Made by a program: the position numbers and the translations under genes
Shown: positions 50,507-59,534 of the stretch, piece by piece
Position numbering within the stretch: position 1 is the first letter of the stretch
Layout of the letters: each line of letters begins with the position of its first letter
NCBI GenBank assembly: GCA_910585015.1
Contig: CAJUCT010000020.1
Span: forward strand, 11,118-75,117
From: an uncultured Acetatifactor sp.
GTDB taxonomy: Bacteria > Bacillota > Clostridia > Lachnospirales > Lachnospiraceae
Reading direction: 5' to 3'
DNA: 64,000 nucleotides
Notes under the pieces: model-generated
Database searches by the model: none
Seen by the model: the letters and a program-made list of their open reading frames with translations, nothing else
Told to the model about the DNA's origin: nothing

Positions 50507-52294
50507 TTGGCTGTAAATTCATTTCGTGAAGATGAACATATACAGGCAACGGATGCCAAGAAAATCGTAAACCGACTGCTGGGATACCTGAAAGGCTACA
50601 CGAAAGAGGTCATCCTGGTTCTGGTGGCCATGACCATTACGGTAGGGATCAGTCTGTATAATCCCCTGTTAATAGAAACCGCCATCGACGATTATGTGGC
50701 AGAATTTGACATGGGCGGACTGCTTCGCCTGGCTGCCTTTGCGGTGGCCGTCAACATCCTGTATGTAATCATGGTGAAAATCCGTATATATGTAATGTCC
50801 TATATATCCAATAAGATTATTTTATCCATTCGCGAGGATGTATATGAACATATCCAGTCCCTTTCCTTTACATTTTTTGACAGCCGCCCCAGCGGAAAGA
50901 TACTGGCAAGGATCATCGGTGACGTAAATTCCCTTAAGGATGTGCTTTCCAAGGCCGTCACCAATATCATCCCCAATACCCTCACCATTATCGGGGTACT
51001 GGTGATCATGTTTGTCAAGGACTGGCGGCTGGCCCTGGCCGCCCTGTGTACCCTGCCCTTCATGGCAGTGGGGATCTTTTTGGTGGAAAAGACCAATCAT
51101 GTGAGATGGCAGCTTGTCCGCAAAAAAGCATCCAATGTAAATGCCTATGTACATGAGGACGTGGCGGGGATCAGAGTGGTACAGAGTCTGGACGCTGAAG
51201 AAGAAACCAGAAATCAGTTTAATGAACTTGCCCAGGAGCAATGCTCCTCCTTTATCCATGCCTGCCGCGCCGCGGACCTGTTTTTCCCGATCATTGACAC
51301 CTCTTGGGGAATCAGCCTCATGATGCTGTATCTGGTAGGCGTAAAACTGATCGGCGCTCCCGAGATATCCCTGGGCGTACTGGTGGCTTTCGGCTCCTAT
51401 GCCACCATGTTCTGGAACCCCATAGCCAACCTGAGTACCTTTTTAAACCAGCTTGTCACCAATCTGTCGGCGGCGGAACGCGTCTTCGATATTCTGGATA
51501 CAGAGCCGGAGATCCAGGACGCCCCCGACGCGGGAGAACTCCCCGAGATAACCGGAACGGTGTCTTTTGAAGATGTATCTTTTACCTATGATGAAGGGAC
51601 CGAAAACGAGACTAAAGTTCTGGATCATGTAAGCTTTACCGCCAGTCCCGGCGAGACCATTGCGCTGGTAGGCCCAACGGGCGCAGGCAAGACTACCATC
51701 GTCAACCTGATCAGCAGATTCTATGACATTCAGAAGGGAACCATCCGTATTGACGGATACGATCTGAAAAAGGTGAAGATCGATTCTCTCCGCAAACAGA
51801 TGGGAGTCATGACTCAGGACAACTTTATTTTTCATGGAACCGTGCGGGACAATATCGCCTACGGAAAGCTTGACGCCACGGACGAGGAGATTATCGCCGC
51901 CGCCCAGGCCGTCAATGCCCATGAGTTTATTATGAAAATGGAAAAGGGATACAATACGGAGTTGAAGGAGCAGGGAGCCGGGCTATCCATAGGCCAGAGA
52001 CAGCTGATTGCCTTTGCCAGAACCATGGTGTCCCAGCCCAGAGTCCTGATTCTTGACGAGGCCACCTCCAGCATTGATACCCACACGGAGATACTGGTGC
52101 AGAAGGGAATCGAGTCCCTGCTGAAAGGGCGTACCAGCTTTGTCATCGCCCACAGGCTCTCCACCATCCAGAATGCGGACCGCATATTCGTCATCAATAA
52201 CGGCGGCATCGCGGAACAGGGCTCACCCGCCGAACTGATGGAAAGAAAAGGATTCTATTACGATCTATATATGGCCCAGTTTGCCAACCTGTAA
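50507..52294 (+). CDS. Heterodimeric ABC exporter subunit (consensus Walker B)
   Basis: 595 residues with the same fold. Walker A GPTGAGKTT near 391, Walker B LILDEATSSID near 517 with the catalytic Glu intact, but a deviant signature LSIGQRQL instead of LSGGQ near 490. Paired with the first subunit this gives one consensus and one degenerate ATP site, which supports a true heterodimer. It starts at TTG directly after the first gene's stop, with GAGGTG inside its end, so it is translationally coupled. Confidence 0.94.
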   Translation: MAVNSFREDEHIQATDAKKIVNRLLGYLKGYTKEVILVLVAMTITVGISLYNPLLIETAIDDYVAEFDMGGLLRLAAFAVAVNILYVIMVKIRIYVMSYISNKIILSIREDVYEHIQSLSFTFFDSRPSGKILARIIGDVNSLKDVLSKAVTNIIPNTLTIIGVLVIMFVKDWRLALAALCTLPFMAVGIFLVEKTNHVRWQLVRKKASNVNAYVHEDVAGIRVVQSLDAEEETRNQFNELAQEQCSSFIHACRAADLFFPIIDTSWGISLMMLYLVGVKLIGAPEISLGVLVAFGSYATMFWNPIANLSTFLNQLVTNLSAAERVFDILDTEPEIQDAPDAGELPEITGTVSFEDVSFTYDEGTENETKVLDHVSFTASPGETIALVGPTGAGKTTIVNLISRFYDIQKGTIRIDGYDLKKVKIDSLRKQMGVMTQDNFIFHGTVRDNIAYGKLDATDEEIIAAAQAVNAHEFIMKMEKGYNTELKEQGAGLSIGQRQLIAFARTMVSQPRVLILDEATSSIDTHTEILVQKGIESLLKGRTSFVIAHRLSTIQNADRIFVINNGGIAEQGSPAELMERKGFYYDLYMAQFANL

Positions 52295-52310
52295 TGGTAC
52301 AAACAAATTT

Positions 52311-52350
52311 CCCCCTGAGAGGTTTGGAATAGCCCAATCTTCTCAGGGGG
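52311..52350 (+). terminator. Hairpin after the ABC exporter operon
   Basis: Stem CCCCCTGAGA / TCTCAGGGGG, followed by TTAAAAAATTTT; the T tract is imperfect but position and stem fit a terminator. Confidence 0.7.
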
Positions 52351-52426
52351 TTAAAAAATTTTGCCGCTTTCCCGGATATAGCCGCACCCGGTTTTGCCAT
52401 ATTTATCCCAACACATATTGGGACAT

Positions 52427-52978
52427 TTACCACGCTATACCCTGGCCTGTATGGGGCTTTACCGCGCAATAAGTAATATCCAGAATAAAAACCGCCAGCA
52501 GGATGCCGCAGAGGATCATACGCCATCCGGGCCTGATCCGGTGATACATCCTCATGTAGTACGGAAGCAGATAACAGTTGAGCAGCATACCGCCCAATCC
52601 AAAACAAACCGCTCCTAAAAGGCATATCCGACCATTCAGGTTCAAAAAATACTCACTGTAATCCCACCAGCGCATCCCCCATTTCCATTCCAGCAGGACG
52701 CTGGCGCCATACTCCAGCACAGAGCAGATGGCTGCCGAAAGCAGGAACGTCACAACGGGCCTCTGATAAAACTTCTGCAATAAAAACCATAGCAGAAGCC
52801 CGCCCACGCCGTAGATGGGCAGGTAAGGACCATAGTACACCCCTCTGTTGACCAGACTCTGCTCTGTCACCAGGTAAATCCCCGCCTCCCACAGCCAGCC
52901 CGTAAAAGCCAGCAGAAAAAACAGGAGTACATAAAAGTCTATTTTTCTCGCATTTCCCTTGTTTTTCTTCGTCTCCAT
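52427..52978 (-). CDS. Putative ABC transporter permease-type membrane protein (PF06541-like)
   Basis: 183 residues, five membrane helices, matching the small family annotated as putative ABC transporter type IV (CmpB). Typical features are the early FTGWLWEAGIYL and RGVYYGPYLPIYGVGG segments and LEYGASVLLEWKWGMRWWDYS. No ATPase gene is adjacent on this strand. Function unproven. Confidence 0.82.
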   Translation of the reverse strand: METKKNKGNARKIDFYVLLFFLLAFTGWLWEAGIYLVTEQSLVNRGVYYGPYLPIYGVGGLLLWFLLQKFYQRPVVTFLLSAAICSVLEYGASVLLEWKWGMRWWDYSEYFLNLNGRICLLGAVCFGLGGMLLNCYLLPYYMRMYHRIRPGWRMILCGILLAVFILDITYCAVKPHTGQGIAW

Positions 52979-53025
52979 AAGATTAGGATATCCATTTGAG
53001 AAAGGAAAATGCCTGTGTACACATT

Positions 53026-53454
53026 CTATTTTCGAAAATCAATTTCATACCTTGTGCCATGGTAAAGCAGTACGCCGTCCGTTAAACGTATACACAAGAT
53101 ACAGGTGTTTTCATCCTCAAAATTATTGTGTCCGTTATCTATCCAGGCGGCAAAAACCTTCCGCAGTTTCTCTGCCATTTCTGCATTCTCGGCCTTTCCA
53201 AAATAACCCAGATTCACGCCCACACCATGGGCAGTGAACCAGTCCCCGCAGACGCCCACCACAGGATTTTGGGCAATCTGCTTCATCTTGTCAGACAGTC
53301 CATAAGTGATCACATAGAATGCCCCGTCTTCATAATAACCGTTGACCCTGCGCACACTGGGCCGCTCACCTTCCATGGTGGCCAGGGAGATGATCGTGTC
53401 CTGTCCAAAACATTCTGTCAAAATCGCTGCTGCTTCATTCGAAAGCTTTTCCAT
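53026..53454 (-). CDS. Pyridoxamine 5'-phosphate oxidase-like flavin-binding protein
   Basis: 142 residues forming one split-barrel domain: IISLATMEGERPSVRRVNGYYEDGAFYVIT near 22-50 and VVGVCGDWFTAHGVG near 65. Members bind FMN, haem or F420; the ligand here is not readable. ATG 53454 follows AGGAGG. It lies downstream of a gene whose product has a DNA-binding domain fused to the same fold, with a family A element in between. Confidence 0.85.
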   Translation of the reverse strand: MEKLSNEAAAILTECFGQDTIISLATMEGERPSVRRVNGYYEDGAFYVITYGLSDKMKQIAQNPVVGVCGDWFTAHGVGVNLGYFGKAENAEMAEKLRKVFAAWIDNGHNNFEDENTCILCIRLTDGVLLYHGTRYEIDFRK

Positions 53455-53474
53455 TTGTTACTCCTCCTATTTAA

Positions 53475-53552
53475 AGTTCCGCATCTTCCCCTCCAGTGCC
53501 TTCCCGGCAGAGAAAATTCTGCCCAAAGTGCGGTCAGATCTGGGAAAATGTG
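53475..53552 (-). repeat. Family A element (shorter variant) before the flavin-binding protein gene
   Basis: About 78 bp: arms GCATCTTCCC / GGGAAAATGT and inner stem GGCAGAgaaaaTTCTGCC. It fills the gap between the two split-barrel genes and ends ATGCGGAACTTT before AGGAGG. Confidence 0.7.
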
Positions 53553-53554
53553 GT

Positions 53555-54154
53555 TTAATTGACGCTGGCGGCCTCAATATGTATTTGGTAGATTGCCAGG
53601 AATGTTTCCTGCTCCCTGGGATATTTCTGCCTCAGCGATGGGTATGCGGACAGAGCCATTTCTTGACTGGCGCATGTATCATCCTCGCTCGCATTGCCTC
53701 TGACGCGTATCCATTTTCTGGTAACCGGATTAAAAGCTGCCAACTCCACCCTGGCATTCTGCTTTAGATCCGAATAAACACTTTTCCGCTTGTCCGTAAC
53801 AATATAGAGCATCTCTTTGTCCGAATAAATCATGCCAAAGGGTCTGATCCGGGGACAGCCCCCCACAGAGGTTGCCAGGAAAAAGTAACCGCACTCCCTG
53901 ATAAAAGCCACACAGCTATCCGCTGAAATTCCTGCCGCCATATGTTTCTTTTCGTCCAGCACTTCGCTGAGAAGAAAATCTATGCTGCAGGAAAACAGCC
54001 CGGCCAGCCGAATCAGCTTCTCTGTCTCAGGAAACGCCTGATCCATTTCCCACCTGGAGACGGACTGCCTTGACACTCCCAATATCTCAGCCAGCTGTTC
54101 CTGGGTTATGTTTTTTCGCTTGCGAAGCATGGCTGGCTTTTCACCGGTTGTCAT
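53555..54154 (-). CDS. XRE-type HTH regulator fused to a flavin split-barrel domain
   Basis: 199 residues. Residues 1-62 are an XRE helix-turn-helix (MLRKRKNITQEQLAEILGVS). From about 75 to the end is a pyridoxamine-phosphate-oxidase-like barrel (CGYFFLATSVGGCPRIRPFG; DKRKSVYSDLKQNARVELAAF). This suggests a flavin- or redox-responsive regulator, possibly of the neighbouring split-barrel and rubrerythrin genes; that link is inference. Monodirectional with the gene at 53026. Confidence 0.87.
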   Translation of the reverse strand: MTTGEKPAMLRKRKNITQEQLAEILGVSRQSVSRWEMDQAFPETEKLIRLAGLFSCSIDFLLSEVLDEKKHMAAGISADSCVAFIRECGYFFLATSVGGCPRIRPFGMIYSDKEMLYIVTDKRKSVYSDLKQNARVELAAFNPVTRKWIRVRGNASEDDTCASQEMALSAYPSLRQKYPREQETFLAIYQIHIEAASVN

Positions 54155-54586
54155 CTCTGTTCCTCATGGTTTTCCAGATATTTTAGAAGGTCAATGGTCC
54201 CGCCATAAATATTGCCCCTTGTGGCATTCACCCAAGAGAAGCGCGCATCGCTTGGTTCGTGGCCCGCCGGAGCATAATCCGGACTTTCTGTCTGCAGGGA
54301 CTATTTTACCTTACCCCCATGCCAAAGAGAACCGCATTCCACGTGCATTATGTAACATTTAGATTGCGCCGGCTGCCAATCCGGGCCATCTGCCCACCGC
54401 AGCAATGGCAAGCCGTATCGTCTCTCAGACAACAAAAAGCAGACAGCAAGGACAAATGCGGGCCTTGTCGCAGCGGCATATCGCCCCTCCCCACGACAAC
54501 GGACCATTCGCAAAGCGGATTTTCCATTGTCTTGTCCATGTTGTCCACTCTCGTTTTTTTGATAGAAATATCAGCTTTCCCGTTCC
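54155..54586. other. Intergenic stretch of about 430 bp without a convincing gene
   Basis: Open minus-strand frames here (for example one containing CHCCGGQMARIGS) lack ribosome sites and family features. I see no clear hairpin terminator or promoter pair. It may hold the promoter of the HTH/split-barrel gene or remnants of lost genes. Confidence 0.4.
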
Positions 54587-55126
54587 TTAATAATTCTCGG
54601 CATATATCTCAAAATAAGCCTTGGGGTAAAGGCATACAGGGCATACCTCCGGCGCACCGGTTCCCACCACGATATGACCGCAGTTACGGCACACCCACAC
54701 CTTCACTTCGCTCTTCTCAAACACTGCCGCCGTCTCCACATTCTGGAGCAAAGCGCGGTATCTATCCTCGTGATGCTTTTCCACTTCGGCCACCAGGCGG
54801 AACTTCGCTGCCAATTCGGGAAACCCTTCTTTCTCCGCTGTCTTGGCAAACTCGTCGTACATTTCAGTCCACTCAAAGTTCTCACCGTCGGCCGCAACAG
54901 CCAGGTTTTTGTCGGTGCTGCCTATATCCTGCAGCGCTTCCAGCCACAGCTTGGCATGTTCCTTCTCGTTGTTGGCGGTCTCCTGAAATATGGCTGCAAT
55001 CTGCTCATAGCCCTGCTTCCTGGCCGATGCGGCAAAGTGGGTGTACTTTGTGTACGCCTGGGACTCCCCCGCAAATGCTGCCTTCAGATTATCTTCCGTC
55101 TGTGTACCTGCATACTTGTTGCCCAT
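54587..55126 (-). CDS. Rubrerythrin
   Basis: 179 residues. N-terminal ferritin-like diiron domain with ligands in FAGESQAYTKY (Glu near 19), NNEKEHAKLW (Glu/His near 53-57) and VEKHHEDRY (Glu/His near 113-117). The C-terminal rubredoxin-type site is CRNCGH...CPVCLYP. Reduces hydrogen peroxide in anaerobes. About 80 percent similar by eye to the paralogue at 56726. ATG 55126 follows AGGAGG; a family A element lies before it. Confidence 0.95.
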   Translation of the reverse strand: MGNKYAGTQTEDNLKAAFAGESQAYTKYTHFAASARKQGYEQIAAIFQETANNEKEHAKLWLEALQDIGSTDKNLAVAADGENFEWTEMYDEFAKTAEKEGFPELAAKFRLVAEVEKHHEDRYRALLQNVETAAVFEKSEVKVWVCRNCGHIVVGTGAPEVCPVCLYPKAYFEIYAENY

Positions 55127-55145
55127 GTAAGATTCCTCCTATTTA

Positions 55146-55270
55146 AGTTCCGCATACTCCCTCCCAACACACACGCCGAGTAATGGATATATGGCCGCTT
55201 CCAGCGTCCATATATTGATCAGCGCGTTGTTCGCAAGTATGCTGTTTGAGTTCCGCATACTCCGTTGCTC
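55146..55270 (-). repeat. Family A element before the first rubrerythrin gene
   Basis: One unit (55146-55248) plus the start of a second at 55249, period 103 bp. Outer arms GCATACT / AGTATGC, inner stem ATGGATATATGG / CCATATATTGAT. Ends ATGCGGAACTTAAAT before AGGAGG. Confidence 0.88.
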
Positions 55271-55311
55271 ACACTCTCATCTGCAGTATCAATATGCCCC
55301 AAAATGAACCA

Positions 55312-55342
55312 GATTATGCCGTGATAAGAACGGTTATGGCAT
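55312..55342 (-). promoter_or_regulatory. Palindrome upstream of the first rubrerythrin gene
   Basis: TTATGCCGT / ACGGTTATGGCATAA hairpin or operator-like dyad. It does not match the PerR box I know. It may be the end of the acyltransferase transcript or a regulator site. Confidence 0.35.
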
Positions 55343-55397
55343 AAATACTACTCCGACTTGTGCCTCAAATAAGAAGATTATAATTGTTCAAACATAA

Positions 55398-56573
55398 TCA
55401 GAACCGGGAAAGCAGCTTTTCCTGCAGCCGCTCCACCGTGTTGTGGAACCCCCATGCCAGCAATAGCAGCAAGACCATCAGGATCAGATAGACCACCAGC
55501 ACCATCAAAGGATAACTCATGCCCATTCCCAGAAACATATTTTGCAGCGGACGGCCCACGAACTGCATCACGGTGACATGAAGCACAAATACACCCATGG
55601 ATACGGACCCCAGCCATCGCAAAGGCTTCACCGAAAGCCCTCTCTGCACGGGCTTGCACATAATAATCCCCAGAATCAACAGCGCCGCTGCCAGCACATG
55701 ATAGGTGGCAATTCCCTTACCGGCAAAAATGTGTTGGCAGAGCCTGCCCAGACAGCGGTAGAAAAATACCGGCTGGGCATAGCTGGGATAGCCGCCCAGA
55801 TACAGACCCGCTGCCAACGGAATCAGGGCCAGCCATCTGTTGCGTCTATTATCCGCCAGTACACCGCTGTTCATGATCCACGCCAACAGCACACCCGCCA
55901 CAACGCACAGATAATATTCGTCCTTTGCCCATAGGAGCATCGACGCAATCAGGAAGAAGAAAGGCAGCACCCATCTCTTGGAATACCTTGTGGCCAAAGC
56001 CAGTATAATCGAAATAAATGTGCCCCAAAATATAATATAAAGCATCCAATACGGCCCCAGTGCCTCCTGGTCCGGCACAATCCACATTTTCACAAAGGTA
56101 TGCCACAGCATCTGCTCAAATGTCAGAAGATTTTCCAAGCCGCGATAACACTCAAAATGCGGCACCAGACATTGCCGCAGCACCCAGTACAATATTCCTG
56201 CAATACCACAGGGAACCGCCAGGCGGACATAACGCTTGACGATCATGCCGGAGAGTTTTTCCTGCCAGTCCTTCTGCCGCGCCCCGGCGCTGTGAGTGCC
56301 GTCAATGGCGCGCAGCACACTGACCGCTGTGAGAAAGGCTGCCAATGTGACAAAGACGCAGACCCAGAAGTTACCGTTGGTCAATATGCCATAGGGCTCG
56401 TAGGACAGACGAATATCCAGCTGAAACGGCAGCTTGGATTCCATTATATCTCCAAAATATGCCCCGTTAAAATATTCAAGGGAGAAATGGTGGGTAAAAA
56501 TCAGCAGACAGGCGATCCCCTTAAGCCCGTCAATCCATGTAATACGTTTGCTGTTTTGCGTCGTCATAGCCAT
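55398..56573 (-). CDS. Acyltransferase 3 family membrane protein
   Basis: 391 residues, about ten membrane helices, beginning with the family hallmark RITWIDGLKGIACLLIFTHHFS (catalytic His pair in the first helix). The family adds acetyl or other acyl groups to extracellular polysaccharides, peptidoglycan or lipids. ATG 56573 follows GGGAGG; the longer frame upstream has no support. It sits between the two rubrerythrin genes but is unlikely to be related to them functionally. Confidence 0.88.
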   Translation of the reverse strand: MAMTTQNSKRITWIDGLKGIACLLIFTHHFSLEYFNGAYFGDIMESKLPFQLDIRLSYEPYGILTNGNFWVCVFVTLAAFLTAVSVLRAIDGTHSAGARQKDWQEKLSGMIVKRYVRLAVPCGIAGILYWVLRQCLVPHFECYRGLENLLTFEQMLWHTFVKMWIVPDQEALGPYWMLYIIFWGTFISIILALATRYSKRWVLPFFFLIASMLLWAKDEYYLCVVAGVLLAWIMNSGVLADNRRNRWLALIPLAAGLYLGGYPSYAQPVFFYRCLGRLCQHIFAGKGIATYHVLAAALLILGIIMCKPVQRGLSVKPLRWLGSVSMGVFVLHVTVMQFVGRPLQNMFLGMGMSYPLMVLVVYLILMVLLLLLAWGFHNTVERLQEKLLSRF

Positions 56574-56680
56574 GTATATCCTCCCTGGTCCCTCTTTTTT
56601 CCTTCCTGCCGTCCGAAACCTGCCCCTTTGCCGCACCCATTTGGCTTTGCGTGGGCTGTACTTTGCAATTTACAGAAAGA

Positions 56681-56711
56681 ACAGCCTGCCGGAGATAACC
56701 CCGGAGGCTGT
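56681..56711 (-). terminator. Terminator of the second rubrerythrin gene
   Basis: ACAGCCTCCGG / CCGGCAGGCTGT stem with one mismatch, followed on the minus strand by TCTTTCTG; 15 bp after the stop. Confidence 0.65.
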
Positions 56712-56725
56712 CCTGCCTTTATCTC

Positions 56726-57265
56726 TTAATAATTCTCTGCATGTACCTCGAAGTAACTTTGGGGATGATTACATACCGGACAAACCTCAGGCGCATTCGT
56801 TCCCACCACGATATGACCGCAGTTACGGCACTCCCACACCTTTACCTCACTCTTGGCAAACACCGCCGCCGTCTCCACATTCTGAAGCAGCTTGCGGTAG
56901 CGCTCCTCATGATGCTTCTCAATCTCACCCACCATGCGGAACTTGGCTGCCAGTTCCGGAAAGCCTTCCTTCTCCGCCGTCTGCGCAAACTCCTCATACA
57001 TATCTGTCCACTCATAATTTTCTCCGCCGGCAGCCGCCTCCAGATTCTCCGCCGTATTACCAAGCCCCTGCAGTTCCTTGAACCACATCTTGGCATGTTC
57101 TTTCTCATTGTCAGCCGTCTTTAAGAACAAAGACGAAATCTGCTCGTACCCTTCCTTCTTTGCCACCGAGGCAAAATAGGTATACTTGTTGCGCGCCTGG
57201 GATTCCCCGGCAAAAGCTGCCTCCAGGTTCTTCTCGGTCTGTGTACCAGCGTATTTGTTGCCCAT
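56726..57265 (-). CDS. Rubrerythrin (second copy)
   Basis: 179 residues, same domain order and metal ligands as the copy at 54587 (NNEKEHAKMWF replaced by DNEKEHAKMWF; IEKHHEERY; CRNCGH...CPVCNHP). Its upstream region lacks a family A element and instead has a simple GGAGG site. The two copies have diverged enough that duplication is not recent. Confidence 0.95.
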   Translation of the reverse strand: MGNKYAGTQTEKNLEAAFAGESQARNKYTYFASVAKKEGYEQISSLFLKTADNEKEHAKMWFKELQGLGNTAENLEAAAGGENYEWTDMYEEFAQTAEKEGFPELAAKFRMVGEIEKHHEERYRKLLQNVETAAVFAKSEVKVWECRNCGHIVVGTNAPEVCPVCNHPQSYFEVHAENY

Positions 57266-57367
57266 TGATATGTCCTCCTGTCACCGGCCTTTATAGCCTG
57301 TATCTTTTGGCAGATAGTATACCACATTTATGAGAAAATGAAAATAGGCAGCGAAGAAATCTACAGT

Positions 57368-58015
57368 TTATAAAATAATCTGTTCGATCTCTTCCGGTCG
57401 GTCCACAAAACGCCGTCCGCCCTGGCTCTCCAGATAGTCCCTGTCCCGAAAGCCCCAGGTGACAATAATACTGTCTAAGCCTGCGTTTTTCGCCGTCTGA
57501 ATATCCACCTCCGAATCTCCGATGTATACGGCATCCGCCGCTTCCACCTGCAGGCGGCGCAGCACCTCCTGTACAGAGTCCGGATCCGGCTTGCGGCGGA
57601 TACCCGTGCGCTCTCCCACGGCATAGTCAAACAGACCATTGTAATAGCGCCGGCACAGGGGCTGCACGGCGGCATCCGCCTTGTTGGAGACCACCGCCGT
57701 AAGACAGCCCGCCGCCCGCAGGCGCTCAAGGAGCGGCAGGACTCCCTCGTAGGGCCTGGTCTTGTCCGCGCAGTGCTGCTGGTAATAAGCCGAAAAGGTC
57801 TCATGCACCCTGTCGATTTCCTCTTTTGCCAAACCGGCCGGAACCGCCCTCTCTATCAGTTTGCGGATGCCATTGCCCACAAAACGCCTTACTTCCTCTA
57901 TGGTCCGCCCCGGATAACCATGCTCCCCCAGCGCATAATTCATTGCGTCCGCCAGATCTTCCAAAGTATCGAGAATCGTACCATCCAAGTCAAATATTGC
58001 CAATTTATATGCCAT
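57368..58015 (-). CDS. HAD-family phosphatase (phosphoglycolate phosphatase-like)
   Basis: 215 residues. HAD motif I DLDGTILDT near residue 9, motif II VVSNK near 109, motif III Lys in RKPDP near 141 and motif IV IGDSEVD near 163. A helical cap between motifs I and II places it with Gph/PpaX-type enzymes. ATG 58015 follows AGGAG. It comes right after the efflux operon, separated by two family A elements, and may be co-transcribed with it. Confidence 0.92.
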   Translation of the reverse strand: MAYKLAIFDLDGTILDTLEDLADAMNYALGEHGYPGRTIEEVRRFVGNGIRKLIERAVPAGLAKEEIDRVHETFSAYYQQHCADKTRPYEGVLPLLERLRAAGCLTAVVSNKADAAVQPLCRRYYNGLFDYAVGERTGIRRKPDPDSVQEVLRRLQVEAADAVYIGDSEVDIQTAKNAGLDSIIVTWGFRDRDYLESQGGRRFVDRPEEIEQIIL

Positions 58016-58033
58016 TTTCTTTCTCCTATTAAG

Positions 58034-58239
58034 AGTTCCGCATCCGCCCCTACAGTACCATTTCCGGCATAGAAATTCCTGCCCTCTTCACGGTCAGTAA
58101 TTTCTATGGGCACTGTATGGGCTGATGCTGTCTAAGAGTTCCGCATCCGCCCCTACAGTACCATTTCCGGCATAGAAATTCCTGCCCTCTTCACGGTCAG
58201 TAATTTCTATGGGCACTGTATGGGCCGATGCCGATAAAA
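58034..58239 (-). repeat. Family A, two tandem copies (variant body) before the HAD gene
   Basis: Two almost identical 103-bp units (58034 and 58137) filling the gap after the efflux permease. Outer arms GCATC / GATGC with GCCC/GGGC; inner stem CATAGAAATT / AATTTCTATG is longer than elsewhere. The only differences between the copies are at the distal end. Confidence 0.88.
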
Positions 58240-58244
58240 TATCA

Positions 58245-59534
58245 TCACTCGTACCGCAGTGCCTCAATGGGATCCATCTTAGCCGCCTTGTTGGCGGGGT
58301 AGTACCCGAAAAATATCCCGATTGCCATGGAAAAGCCCAGCGACAGCAGAATGCTTCCCACGGAGGGCGTGGCCGCCGCACCCAGCAGCTTCGCCGCACT
58401 CATGCCCAGAACCACCCCCAGTGCAATGCCAATCATACCGCCGATCAGGCAGATGACGATGGACTCAATGATAAATTGCAGCCGGATAGCGCTGTTAGGC
58501 GCCCCCAGGGCCTTCCGTGTACCGATTTCTCGGGTCCGCTCGGTGATGGATACCAGCATGATATTCATGACGCCGATACCGCCCACCAGCAGTGCAATGC
58601 CTGCAATCACGGCGATGGCCGTGGTGACGGTGGACATCATATCTGCCATAATCTCCACCATGGAGGCCATGCTGAATGCCATGGGCTGAAAATCCCGGTT
58701 GTTGCGGTAATATGGGGCAAAAAAGTTCGCTGTGGTATCCGCAAAGGCATCGCTGTCCACCCCGTCCCCGATGATCACGGTGAACTGTGCAAAACCCTGG
58801 GAATGACTGATTTCCTGGGCCGTCTTCAGCGGTATATAAAAGTCTGTCTGGGTGTCTTTCTCCGACACCAGGGACATACCCATGGCCGACTGCTCATACT
58901 CATAGACCCCTATCACCGCAAAGTCGTAATATTTATCCCCCAGATTCACCTGGAGCATACTGCCAATGGCCTTATCCATATCTCCGCCAAACATATTGTC
59001 CACCACGATATTCGACACCATGGCGACCTTGCGTCCTTCATCCATCTCCGCCTGACTGAAATACCTTCCGTCCAGCAGTTCCAGGTCATTGGCCAGAAAA
59101 TAGCCCAAGCTGGTGCCCGTGATATATACATTGGCATATAGGCCCTTCTCCTGCAGCTTGCTCTGCCCCAGGCCCTCCGTGACAGAGATCCCCGCCACGC
59201 TGCCCGCATAGGTCTCACAGTAATTCTCCAGCATCTCCCTGGTGAAATAGTCCTCTTCCTGCGCCATGACTCTGCCCACGCCGCCGCCAAAAGCCATGCC
59301 CTCCTCTGTGGTCTCTTCCTCCTGGGGCTTCTGCTGCAGCGCCACGGTGATATTGTTGACGCCCATAGCGCTCATGGATTCCGTCATAGTATAAGTCAGG
59401 GACTGGCCTACAGTCATAATGGCAATCACCGAAGAGATGCCGATGATAATTCCCAGCATGGTCAGCAGGGCCCGCATCTTGTTGGCCTTCAGGCTAAACA
59501 GCGCCAGCCGCACATTTTCATAGAACATCATCAT
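58245..59534 (-). CDS. ABC transporter permease, MacB/YknZ-type
   Basis: 429 residues: helix near 20-45, large extracytoplasmic MacB-type domain, then three helices from about 300 to 410 with the FtsX signature ERTREIGTRKALGAPNSAIRLQF. Together with the next two genes it forms a tripartite-like efflux system of the YknXYZ arrangement. Ends DPIEALRYE, the usual family C-terminus. Confidence 0.94.
   Translation of the reverse strand: MMMFYENVRLALFSLKANKMRALLTMLGIIIGISSVIAIMTVGQSLTYTMTESMSAMGVNNITVALQQKPQEEETTEEGMAFGGGVGRVMAQEEDYFTREMLENYCETYAGSVAGISVTEGLGQSKLQEKGLYANVYITGTSLGYFLANDLELLDGRYFSQAEMDEGRKVAMVSNIVVDNMFGGDMDKAIGSMLQVNLGDKYYDFAVIGVYEYEQSAMGMSLVSEKDTQTDFYIPLKTAQEISHSQGFAQFTVIIGDGVDSDAFADTTANFFAPYYRNNRDFQPMAFSMASMVEIMADMMSTVTTAIAVIAGIALLVGGIGVMNIMLVSITERTREIGTRKALGAPNSAIRLQFIIESIVICLIGGMIGIALGVVLGMSAAKLLGAAATPSVGSILLSLGFSMAIGIFFGYYPANKAAKMDPIEALRYE

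Noticed and set aside
54348..54548. 66-codon minus-strand frame with a CHCCGG motif
   Set aside because: No ribosome site, no promoter and overlapping equally long frames; insufficient support for a zinc-binding protein.
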